Origin: Chloroflexota bacterium
GTDB taxonomy: Bacteria; Chloroflexota; Anaerolineae; Anaerolineales; E44-bin32
Assembly: GCA_026390045.1 (NCBI GenBank)
Contig: JAPLGR010000552.1
Coordinates: 1 to 17,377 of the forward strand
DNA: 17,377 nucleotides
Reading direction: 5' to 3'
Position 1 is the first letter of the stretch. The number at the start of each line of letters is the position of its first letter. Under the pieces are notes generated by a model. It ran no database searches and was not told the DNA's origin. It saw nothing but the letters and a program-made list of their open reading frames with translations. Of this stretch, positions 7,082 to 13,508 are shown piece by piece. The position numbers and the translations under genes are program-made.

Positions 7082-8872
7082 CTATCGGACCGGATCGGTC
7101 TCTGCGGCAGGGAGTGGCACGGCAGGCTCCAAGTAGGGGAGCAGGATCGACGGTGCCGTGGGATCGTTGACATGCAAAGCATGGTCGTAGTCCCCCGCTG
7201 GAACAGGCACGGGGGGAGCCGGCCGGCGCACGCCAAAGACCACCCAGAACCGGGCCAAACCCATGAGGAGACGGTAGCGGTACTCCTGCATCTTCAGCGA
7301 CTGCCACTCGACGATCGAGGCCATGCCACCACGGACGCGGGCCTTCTCGCGAACGATACGGTGGATCTGCACCGGGTCGCGGAACCCGATGGGCGAGAGC
7401 AACAGGGCGTGAGCCGTCGTGATGAGAACCGTGAAGCTCAACAGGCGGATCCAACCGCCCTCTTCCCACTTGCCAATGATCTGCGAAACGAAGATGAAGG
7501 TCGAGAGCGAGCCGGCCAGTCCGGCAGCCGCCGCGCCCCACTTCCGCTGCCGCCCCGTGAAGTGCGTCAGGATGTGCTTGCGAACGGCGAAGCCCATGAT
7601 GGCGATCGGCATGAACACGCCGATCCCATAGAAGGGCACCGCCACCGTCGTGCGGCCGCGCACGATGAGCATGATCACGACAGCGGCGATGAAGGTAATC
7701 GTCACCGAGCGGGTGAAGGTTCCGCGCCGGTCCCGGTAGATGATCCCCTCAGGGATCTCCCCAATGGCAACGTCACGCCACTCCGTCGCCTGCGCATCCT
7801 GCAGCGCTGTCATTGATGCCGCCGCCAGAAGAGCCACGGCCAGGATCTGATACACCCAGAACAGGAAGGTCCCTCCAGGGATCTGGGTGAAGCCAATGAA
7901 AGACAGGTTGCCGACCAGGGAGCGCCCAAGGGTGCCGTCGAAGACGTTGAAGTGGATCGAGAAGTAGGTCAAGAAGAGCGTGGTAGTGGCGCCGTAGAAG
8001 AGGAAAGACGTCTGGACCACCCGCCCGATGCCCGACTTACCGCTGTAGAAGGCCCACAAAGCCTTCAGCCGCGGGGCATGTTCCTTGCCCCACCGGACCA
8101 AGGCGAAGTCCTCGTGCTTGAAGAACTGGATACCGTTCGAGACGGCCTCCAGACCACTCAAGGCGACGATGCCCTTCATCGTTGCGGTCAGCATGTGGTA
8201 GAGCGCCTGCCGGACTGTGGGATGCTGCACAACCTCGGCCGCCACCGGCGGCACACCACGACCGAGGGCCGTGAACAAGCCTACGGCCATCGTTGCAGTC
8301 AGCAGGACGAAGACCCCCAGCATCACGAAGCCAACGAAGGACGAGTCACCCCGTCCTCGAATGGTCAGGTACCAGGTGACGAAGGCCAACCCCGCTCCTA
8401 GCATGAAGTGCCAGGCCCAGTTCCGGCCGTACAGGTTCAGGATCGAGAGCAATTGATCCCCGCCGGAGAGCGCTGAAACGACGATGGTGAGGGTATAGTC
8501 CTCGATGAGCACCACGGCGGCCACCAAGCTGAGGAATGGCGTCAGGTAGCGCATTGAGGCGGTATACGATCCTCCGCCCTCATTGAACACGCCGATGGCG
8601 TACAGGTACAGTGCACCGAAGGCAAAGTTGGCCAGAGCAATGAACGCCACGCCGATGTAGGCGTACTTCTGCAGCCCGTACGGGTGCAGGGCGCTCATCA
8701 GCTCACCGGTGGCATAGAAGTACGAGGTGAAGTAGTCCATGCCGAAGAGCGCCACAGCGGCCAGCAGGCCGATCTGCCCGGCACCATGGACGTGAGCGTC
8801 CGACGCCTTTTCGCGCGGCGCCAGCCGATACGCCAGTAAGAAGAAGACGATCAACAATGCAATCGAGAACAT
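7082..8872 (-). CDS. KimA-like APC-superfamily potassium transporter, copy 2, intact
   Basis: A 596-residue inner-membrane transporter, probably for potassium uptake. An extra N-terminal hydrophobic segment (1-16) precedes the canonical helices. TM1 carries D46-x-x-T-S-x-x-Y53, followed by the NEGGGSY loop (97-103). The third core helix has D125-Y-x-x-T129-x-x-x-S133, and a later helix has S239-G-L-E242. The segment VPFYGIGVF supplies Tyr415, and GKWEEGGW (467-474) matches the conserved K-F-x-x-GAW region of KimA. The spacing of these residues is that of the potassium-site residues of Bacillus KimA, recalled as D36/Y43, D117/Y118/T121/S125, T230/E233 and Y377. One site Thr is replaced by Ser239. 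The cytoplasmic tail (~500-596) contains SIVEWQSLKMQEYRY and ends in the motif shared with copy 1. The start has GAGGT about eight bases upstream. The gene lies 24 bases after the partner gene, likely cotranscribed. Confidence 0.9.
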   Translation of the reverse strand: MFSIALLIVFFLLAYRLAPREKASDAHVHGAGQIGLLAAVALFGMDYFTSYFYATGELMSALHPYGLQKYAYIGVAFIALANFAFGALYLYAIGVFNEGGGSYTASMRYLTPFLSLVAAVVLIEDYTLTIVVSALSGGDQLLSILNLYGRNWAWHFMLGAGLAFVTWYLTIRGRGDSSFVGFVMLGVFVLLTATMAVGLFTALGRGVPPVAAEVVQHPTVRQALYHMLTATMKGIVALSGLEAVSNGIQFFKHEDFALVRWGKEHAPRLKALWAFYSGKSGIGRVVQTSFLFYGATTTLFLTYFSIHFNVFDGTLGRSLVGNLSFIGFTQIPGGTFLFWVYQILAVALLAAASMTALQDAQATEWRDVAIGEIPEGIIYRDRRGTFTRSVTITFIAAVVIMLIVRGRTTVAVPFYGIGVFMPIAIMGFAVRKHILTHFTGRQRKWGAAAAGLAGSLSTFIFVSQIIGKWEEGGWIRLLSFTVLITTAHALLLSPIGFRDPVQIHRIVREKARVRGGMASIVEWQSLKMQEYRYRLLMGLARFWVVFGVRRPAPPVPVPAGDYDHALHVNDPTAPSILLPYLEPAVPLPAAETDPVR

Positions 8873-8896
8873 TCGCTTGACCTCAGCTCTTGCCTA

Positions 8897-9286
8897 TCAC
8901 TCCGGCCGGACAAACGCCTGTCGCAGAATCCCGAGTACCTCGACAAGATGCCACCGCGTGGTTTCCGTGTACTGGCGGTCGGCCTGTACCCGGCTGATCT
9001 CGCGCTCCGCAGCGATCACCACGAACGCGGGCACGAACATGATTCGTCCAGGCGGGATGACCGTGAAATCCCTCCAACGCAGACTCTGCCGTCGGTCATC
9101 GTAGAAGGGGAAACTCAACCGGACGCCCCGGTCGAGCTGATGGCTGGCCGCACGCCGCCACAGCTCTTCGATCAGCTCATCGACCGCACGCAGGGCAAGA
9201 TCCTGCCCTCGGGCGACGCTGTCCTCCACGGACGACGACGCCGTGGATAGCCGTAGGGCCGTATCATTTGTCTGGGTGGGCTCCAT
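8897..9286 (-). CDS. Unknown 129-aa protein upstream of KimA-like copy 2, homolog of the 389-aa C-terminal domain
   Basis: Not a family I recognise. The start is set at ATG 9286 because GGAGG lies nine bases upstream. A longer frame to 9373 lacks such a site and has an unrelated N-terminus. It is soluble, with no signal peptide or membrane helix. After a Thr/Ser-rich N-terminus (1-22) comes a helix (RAVDELIEELWRRA). The core follows: LDRGVRLSFPFYDD, RDFTVIPPGRIMFVPAFV, AAEREISRVQADR and HLVEVLGILRQAF. These blocks line up without gaps with residues ~303-379 of the 389-residue protein at 3282-4451. The gene sits 24 bases before the transporter, just as its larger relative sits directly before copy 1. 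I infer a cytoplasmic partner or regulator of the transporter. The reaction, if any, is unknown. Confidence 0.85.
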   Translation of the reverse strand: MEPTQTNDTALRLSTASSSVEDSVARGQDLALRAVDELIEELWRRAASHQLDRGVRLSFPFYDDRRQSLRWRDFTVIPPGRIMFVPAFVVIAAEREISRVQADRQYTETTRWHLVEVLGILRQAFVRPE

Positions 9287-9467
9287 CACTTGCGGCCTCC
9301 GCCATGCGCCCATGCAGATTGCGGTCGCGTGCCCTGGCAGTCCTTCACACCAGACGAGTTGCCGGCAGGGCAACCGCGAGCATCTGGGGAATGCGCACCG
9401 AAGGAGAGTGTCCCACTGGGGGGTTAAGCGCCGACAAGGAAGCGGGCGATTTCTGCAAAGGACGAAT

Positions 9468-9500
9468 AAAAAGAGGCGGACGCCCGAGTGGGCGTCCGCC
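9468..9500 (-). terminator. Rho-independent terminator after the KdpE-like gene
   Basis: A perfect 11-bp stem (9475-9485 with 9490-9500, ggcggacgccc) has a four-base loop. On the minus strand it is followed by TCTTTTTATT. It lies 22 bases after the stop of the response-regulator gene, so the two-component operon should end here and the 129-aa/transporter pair should have its own promoter. Confidence 0.9.
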
Positions 9501-9521
9501 GGGGGTTGAGGTCGGCCCGGC

Positions 9522-10217
9522 CTAGCCTTCGGCCATGAAACGGTATCCGATGCCCGGCTCGGTCGTCAGAATCTCAGGGTGGTCGGGGTCAGCCTCGAGC
9601 TTCTTGCGCAGCTGGCGCATGTAGACCCGCAGATACTCAACGTGTTCGGCGTACTCGGGTCCCCAGACCGCGGACAGGATGGCATGATGGGTGAGCACCC
9701 GACCGGCATTGGCGGCCAAATGCGCCAGCAGCTTGAACTCCGTGGCGGTCAGCCTGACCTCAACCCCGTTGCGCGTGACGCGGTACTCAGCCAGGTCGAT
9801 TTCCAGGGGACCCGAGCGGATGATGGACTCTCCACTTCCTTTGGACTGGGCGGAGTGGCGCAGGGCGACACGGATACGGGCCAGTAGCTCCTCGATGCTG
9901 AACGGTTTCGTCAGGTAATCGTCGGCGCCGCGGTCCAGCGCCGCCACCTTGTCCTTCACGGTATCCCTCACCGAGAGGACGATGATCGGCACTTGGGTCC
10001 ACTCTCGCAGCCGCCTGCAGACCTCGATTCCGTCCAGGTCGGGGAGAGACAGGTCCAGGATGATCAGGTCCGGCGCCTCTGCTGCGGCCAGCGTGAGCCC
10101 CTCCTCCCCCCGCGCCGCCGTCGTCACCCGGAACTGCTTGGCCGTCAGAATCGTGCGCACGGCGCGCAGCATCTGCGGCTCGTCATCAATCACCAGCACA
10201 TGCGGCTGCTGTGTCAT
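9522..10217 (-). CDS. kdpE: KdpE-like OmpR/PhoB-family response regulator
   Basis: A 231-residue DNA-binding response regulator. The receiver domain has the acidic pair DD (11-12), phospho-acceptor Asp55 (LIILDLSLPDLDG), Ser82 and Lys104 (LTKPF). The C-terminal winged helix (~135-228) has LTATEFKLLAHLAANAG, VWGPEYAEHVEYLRVYMRQL and the end GIGYRFM, all typical of KdpE. The start codon overlaps the kinase stop by four bases (ATGA), so the two are translationally coupled. KdpE usually activates kdpFABC potassium pump genes, but none is in view. The nearest candidate target is the KimA-like pair just downstream, beyond the terminator. The subgroup is judged from overall resemblance and from the partner kinase type. 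Confidence 0.9.
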   Translation of the reverse strand: MTQQPHVLVIDDEPQMLRAVRTILTAKQFRVTTAARGEEGLTLAAAEAPDLIILDLSLPDLDGIEVCRRLREWTQVPIIVLSVRDTVKDKVAALDRGADDYLTKPFSIEELLARIRVALRHSAQSKGSGESIIRSGPLEIDLAEYRVTRNGVEVRLTATEFKLLAHLAANAGRVLTHHAILSAVWGPEYAEHVEYLRVYMRQLRKKLEADPDHPEILTTEPGIGYRFMAEG

Positions 10218-11665
10218 GTTTCCTCTTCGGGAGGAGGCGTCAGGCCCCCCGTCAGGAGCGGCATCGTAAAGGAGAACTGCAGGCCGCCGGAGGTATTCTC
10301 GGCCCAGATCCGGCCGCCGTGCGCTTCGACAATCCCCTTGCAGATCGACAGGCCCAGCCCGGTGCCCGTGACCCGATCGGCAGCCGTCACACGGTAGAAC
10401 TTGTCAAAGATGCGCTCCAGGTCCACGTCGCGCACCGGCGGACTCTGGTTCTCGACTTCAACCAGCAATTCCTCCCGGTCCTTCGATCGAGCGCGTATCC
10501 AGATCGTTGATCCCTTCGGCGAGTACTTGGCGCTGTTGCTCAACAGGTTGGCCAGGACCTGCTCGATCTGATAGAAGTCCGCCGGCACCAGCGGCAGATC
10601 CTCTGAGACATCAACTTCCAACCGGTGGTCGCGGAGTGCAGTTCGCATCCGAGCCAACACGGCCTGGACGATTTCCGCTAGCACGTTCCACGTCCGCTCG
10701 GGGATTAGGCTGCCGGCCTCCAGACGCGAGCTGTCCAGCAGGTTGCCCACCAGATGGTTGAGCTGGTCGGTCTCCTCCTCGATGGCTTCCAGCAGATCAC
10801 GTCGCGCGTCTGTGTCCCAGTCCACTTCCCCACCTATCAAGCTGGTAACAGACGCTTTGATTGTTGCCAACGGTGTGCGCAGCTCATGCGAAACGGACGA
10901 GAGGAGCGCCGACTTGAGGGCGTCACTCTGTTCCAAGACCCGGGCCCGGCTCTCCGCCTGAGCCAGCCGCGCCCGGTCAAGCGCGAGCGCCACCTGGCCG
11001 GCGATCGCACCCAACAGCCGGTGTTGCGAGGGGCTCAGACGCACAGTCGGCATCCACAGGACGATCTCCCCCAGCAATCCATGGGGCCCCTGCATCGGGA
11101 CTGACAGGGTTGGCTTCCTGTCGGGAGGGGCCGCGGCGGGAGGGAGCGCGGCGCGCACCGCCTGCCCGCCGGGATCGACCCGCAGCTGCAGCTCGAGGTA
11201 GTCCGGTTGGCAGGTGATCTGAACCTGGTGCAGCACAACCTGTGCGATTGCCTCCGGGTTCGTGACGCCCATCAACGCCGCGTTCAGCTCGTACAATCGC
11301 GTGGCTTCTCGCTCCCGTTCGGTTGCCAGCTCCAGGTTGCGTCGTGCCCGGCCCACAAGCTGATTGGTGACGACCGCCACCACGAGGAACACTGCCAGCG
11401 CCACAACATTGTCGGCGTGCAGGACACGCAGGCTGTAGTACGGCGGCACGAACAGGTAGTTGAACGCCAAGAAGGATAGGACCGCAGCCACGATCCCGGG
11501 GCCTTGCCCCAGCTCGGCCGTTGCCACCCCGACCGGCAGAAGGTACAACAGCGCAACGACCGCAGTCCCGAGGAAGGGGCGCAAGGGATAGAGCAAGGCG
11601 CTCATCGCCCCCACGGCGAGGAGAGCCAGGACGTATCGCACCGCAGGAGAACGCACTCGACCCAT
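10214..11665 (-). CDS. KdpD-type sensor histidine kinase lacking the N-terminal KdpD/Usp region, degenerate G1 box
   Basis: A 483-residue membrane kinase, partner of the overlapping response regulator. Residues 1-105 form the four-helix DUF4118 membrane domain of KdpD (LYLLPVGVATAELGQGPG, FNYLFVPPYYS). A linker coiled coil and a GAF-like region (~125-235) follow. The dimerisation helix carries the phospho-His260 in SSVSHELRTPLATIK. The ATPase domain has an N box (NLLSNSAKYSP, 373-383) and a G2 box (GTGLGLS, 434-440). Full KdpD is near 900 residues; the cytoplasmic KdpD and Usp domains that normally precede the helices are absent. The ATG is preceded by GGGAGAGGGA, and a TATAAT lies further upstream, so this is a genuine start and not a truncation by the window. 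The G1 box reads ENQSPPV where D-x-G-x-G is expected. Confidence 0.92.
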   Translation of the reverse strand: MGRVRSPAVRYVLALLAVGAMSALLYPLRPFLGTAVVALLYLLPVGVATAELGQGPGIVAAVLSFLAFNYLFVPPYYSLRVLHADNVVALAVFLVVAVVTNQLVGRARRNLELATEREREATRLYELNAALMGVTNPEAIAQVVLHQVQITCQPDYLELQLRVDPGGQAVRAALPPAAAPPDRKPTLSVPMQGPHGLLGEIVLWMPTVRLSPSQHRLLGAIAGQVALALDRARLAQAESRARVLEQSDALKSALLSSVSHELRTPLATIKASVTSLIGGEVDWDTDARRDLLEAIEEETDQLNHLVGNLLDSSRLEAGSLIPERTWNVLAEIVQAVLARMRTALRDHRLEVDVSEDLPLVPADFYQIEQVLANLLSNSAKYSPKGSTIWIRARSKDREELLVEVENQSPPVRDVDLERIFDKFYRVTAADRVTGTGLGLSICKGIVEAHGGRIWAENTSGGLQFSFTMPLLTGGLTPPPEEET

Positions 11666-11727
11666 GGTCCCTCTCCCTTGGACGCAGGCCTTCGGCCGGA
11701 TCAGGAACCTGCGCTCGGGGCGCGAGA

Positions 11728-11733
11728 ATTATA
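11728..11733 (-). promoter_or_regulatory. Consensus -10 box upstream of the kinase gene
   Basis: A perfect TATAAT on the minus strand, about 62 bases upstream of the kinase ATG, giving a leader of roughly 55 bases. No acceptable -35 hexamer was found at 16-18 bases, so an activator may be needed. The leader contains a cgcagg/cctgcg inverted repeat (11683-11688 and 11708-11713). Confidence 0.5.
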
Positions 11734-11777
11734 GGCCGCTTGTCCCTGACATCCCTTGGAGGAGACACGTTAAGAAG

Positions 11778-11802
11778 AAGGCCTGCCCAGCGGGCAAGCC
11801 TT
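11778..11802 (-). terminator. Terminator after tRNA-Met
   Basis: An 11-bp stem with one G-U pair (11778-11788 with 11792-11802) and a three-base loop lies four bases past the tRNA 3' end on the minus strand. It is followed by the T-rich CTTCTT. It should separate the tRNA transcript from the two-component operon. Confidence 0.75.
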
Positions 11803-11806
11803 CCTG

Positions 11807-11878
11807 TGCCGAGGATGGGATTCGGACCCATGACCGCACGATTATGAGTCGTGTGCTCTACCGCTGAGCTACCTCGGC
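11807..11878 (-). tRNA. tRNA-Met (anticodon CAT), elongator type
   Basis: A 72-base complete cloverleaf. It has a seven-pair acceptor stem (GCCGAGG/CCTCGGC), D arm GCTC-AGCGGTA-GAGC, anticodon stem CACGA/TCGTG with loop CTCATAA, a five-base variable loop, T stem ATGGG/CCCAT and discriminator A. CCA is not encoded. The anticodon is at 11846-11844. A paired 1-72 end and the lack of three G-C pairs in the anticodon stem rule out the initiator; Ile-CAT is possible but the loop context favours Met. The T loop is TCCGAAT, so the almost universal position 55 T (pseudouridine) is C. Confidence 0.93.
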
Positions 11879-11893
11879 GACGGATGCGGAGCG

Positions 11894-11922
11894 ATTATAA
11901 GGGACGTTGCGCGCTACGACAA
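11894..11922 (-). promoter_or_regulatory. Promoter of tRNA-Met
   Basis: On the minus strand TTGTCG (11922-11917) and a perfect TATAAT (11899-11894) are separated by 17 bases. The expected start of transcription is about ten bases before the tRNA. The -35 lies inside the last codons of galK, so the tRNA promoter overlaps the end of the gal operon. Confidence 0.8.
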
Positions 11923-13128
11923 GAAGTCTTCCTTCACCGGCAGTACCCCCGCCCCATCAGCGGCGCGGCACACGTACACGGCAGGCTGGAGCTTCATCCG
12001 GTCCTGGTACTCCGACGCAATCGCTTGCCCGACAACCTGAGCCACCTCGCGTTCCACCAGGGCGATGGCGCAGCCCCCGAAGCCGCCTCCGGTCATGCGC
12101 GCTCCCCAGCAACCTGGCTGCGCTGAGGCGATCTCGACCATGGCGTCCAGCGCCGGGCTGGAGATCTCAAAGTCGTCCCGAAGGCTGGCATGGCCCTCCG
12201 CCATCAGTCGTCCGACCCGCCCCATGTCTTCGTCACGCAGCGCCTGTGCGGCGCGCAAGGTCCGCTCATTCTCAGACAAGACATGCCGGACTCGCCGCCT
12301 GACAACAGGGTCGAGGCGCGCTTCACCGGAAACGAACGTGTCTTGCGTCAGGTCCCGCAGGCTGTTCAGTCCAAACGCCCGCGCCCCCGACTGACACTCC
12401 TCCCGACGCTGGTTGTAGGCCGAGGTCACCAACCCGCGGCGTGTTCCAGTGTCGAGCACCAGCACGCTGACCGACTCAGGCAGCAGGACAGACTCGATTT
12501 CGAGCGAACGGCAGTCGATCCGCAGCGCGTGCTGGGCCACGCCGCAGGCCGACGTCAGTTGATCCATGATGCCGCAGGCCACGCCGACCCACTCGTTCTC
12601 TGCGCGCTGCGCCAGGCGGGCCATCGCCGGGGGATCCCACGCGATGTCCGAAGCGACGGCAAACGCGCGAGCCGTTGCCAGCTCCAAAGCTGCCGAAGAT
12701 GACAGCCCGGCACCGACGGGCACCTCGCCCGACATGACACCTTCCCACCCGCGCAATCGGTGACTCCCCGCCTGCATCGCCCAGGCGACCGCCTTGGTGT
12801 ATTCCCCCCACGCCGCACCGCCGTGCTGAAGTGCATCAAGATCGAACTCGATCGACTGCCGGTAGTCGAGGGAGTCAAGTCTGACGCGGCGGTCGGCGCG
12901 AGCCCTGAACGCGATCCAAACGGCTCGATCGATCGCCATCGGAAGCACAAAGCCCTGGTTGTAATCTGTGTGTTCGCCGATCAGGTTGACCCGCCCGGGT
13001 GCTTGCGCGATCCAGGCCGGCTTGCCCGCAAACGCCCGGGCAAAGCCTCGTGCGACCCGTTCCGCCCCCTTCCCGGAATCGGACGGATCGCAATCGGTAG
13101 CCTTGTCGGCGCGTGCGCTGTACCTCAT
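11914..13128 (-). CDS. galK: Galactokinase
   Basis: Cytoplasmic enzyme that phosphorylates galactose to galactose-1-phosphate, the first step after mutarotation in the Leloir pathway. It is a GHMP kinase. Numbered from ATG 13128 (404 residues), it has the galactokinase signature GRVNLIGEHTDYN (45-57), the ATP-binding loop PVGAGLSSSAALE (137-149), the catalytic Asp region CGIMDQLTSACG, and motif 3 TGGGFGGC (346-353). An alternative TTG start at 13146 would overlap the upstream stop by four bases (TTGA). Neither start has a clear Shine-Dalgarno, and the first ~22 residues are extra compared with typical galactokinases, so the true start is uncertain. It is the last gene of the galT operon and probably translationally coupled. 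Confidence 0.95.
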   Translation of the reverse strand: MRYSARADKATDCDPSDSGKGAERVARGFARAFAGKPAWIAQAPGRVNLIGEHTDYNQGFVLPMAIDRAVWIAFRARADRRVRLDSLDYRQSIEFDLDALQHGGAAWGEYTKAVAWAMQAGSHRLRGWEGVMSGEVPVGAGLSSSAALELATARAFAVASDIAWDPPAMARLAQRAENEWVGVACGIMDQLTSACGVAQHALRIDCRSLEIESVLLPESVSVLVLDTGTRRGLVTSAYNQRREECQSGARAFGLNSLRDLTQDTFVSGEARLDPVVRRRVRHVLSENERTLRAAQALRDEDMGRVGRLMAEGHASLRDDFEISSPALDAMVEIASAQPGCWGARMTGGGFGGCAIALVEREVAQVVGQAIASEYQDRMKLQPAVYVCRAADGAGVLPVKEDFLS

Positions 13129-13142
13129 CTTCAAGTCGGATC

Positions 13143-13508
13143 TCAACTGCCGCGTACCGGCAACTTACCGCGTGCCTCCGCCGCCGCCAGGATCGCAGCT
13201 CCGATGGCATACAGCACCAACGCCGCCAGCCCGGCGGCCCAGAACATGAACACTGCAAGGCCGCTCCACTCGGTGCATCCGAACTCGGTCAGACCGCAGT
13301 CCGCCGGAAAGCCCTTCGAGACGCAGGCACTCTCAAGGCACCGGTGAATCCTGATCTGCAGCGTTCCGTGGAAGATCGCCTCCATGATCGCGATCGGCAG
13401 CAGGCCCAGGACAAGGCCAAGCGTCCTTCTCTTGCGGCGGATCAGGCTCCAGGCGATCAGCAGGGAGAGAAGCACGCAGAGTAGCGTGTAGAGGATGGTG
13501 GGAATCAT
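13143..13508 (-). CDS. Small membrane protein with a four-cysteine loop, between galT and galK
   Basis: A 121-residue protein of unknown family. It has three hydrophobic segments: residues 3-23, 29-47 and about 82-110. An Arg/Lys-rich turn (24-28) separates the first two and suggests a cytoplasmic loop there. The loop between segments two and three carries four cysteines (57, 62, 71, 78) in about 22 residues and would then face outside. This could mean disulfides or metal binding. The start ATG overlaps the galT stop by four bases (ATGA), so it is firmly in the operon. The galK reading frame opens at or just after its end. A role in galactose uptake or sensing is a guess from position only. 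Confidence 0.8.
   Translation of the reverse strand: MIPTILYTLLCVLLSLLIAWSLIRRKRRTLGLVLGLLPIAIMEAIFHGTLQIRIHRCLESACVSKGFPADCGLTEFGCTEWSGLAVFMFWAAGLAALVLYAIGAAILAAAEARGKLPVRGS

Noticed and set aside
6821..7816. Long plus-strand open frame of 331 codons
   Set aside because: It is antisense to the intact KimA-like gene, rich in Arg/His/Asp with no recognisable motif; a typical high-GC shadow.
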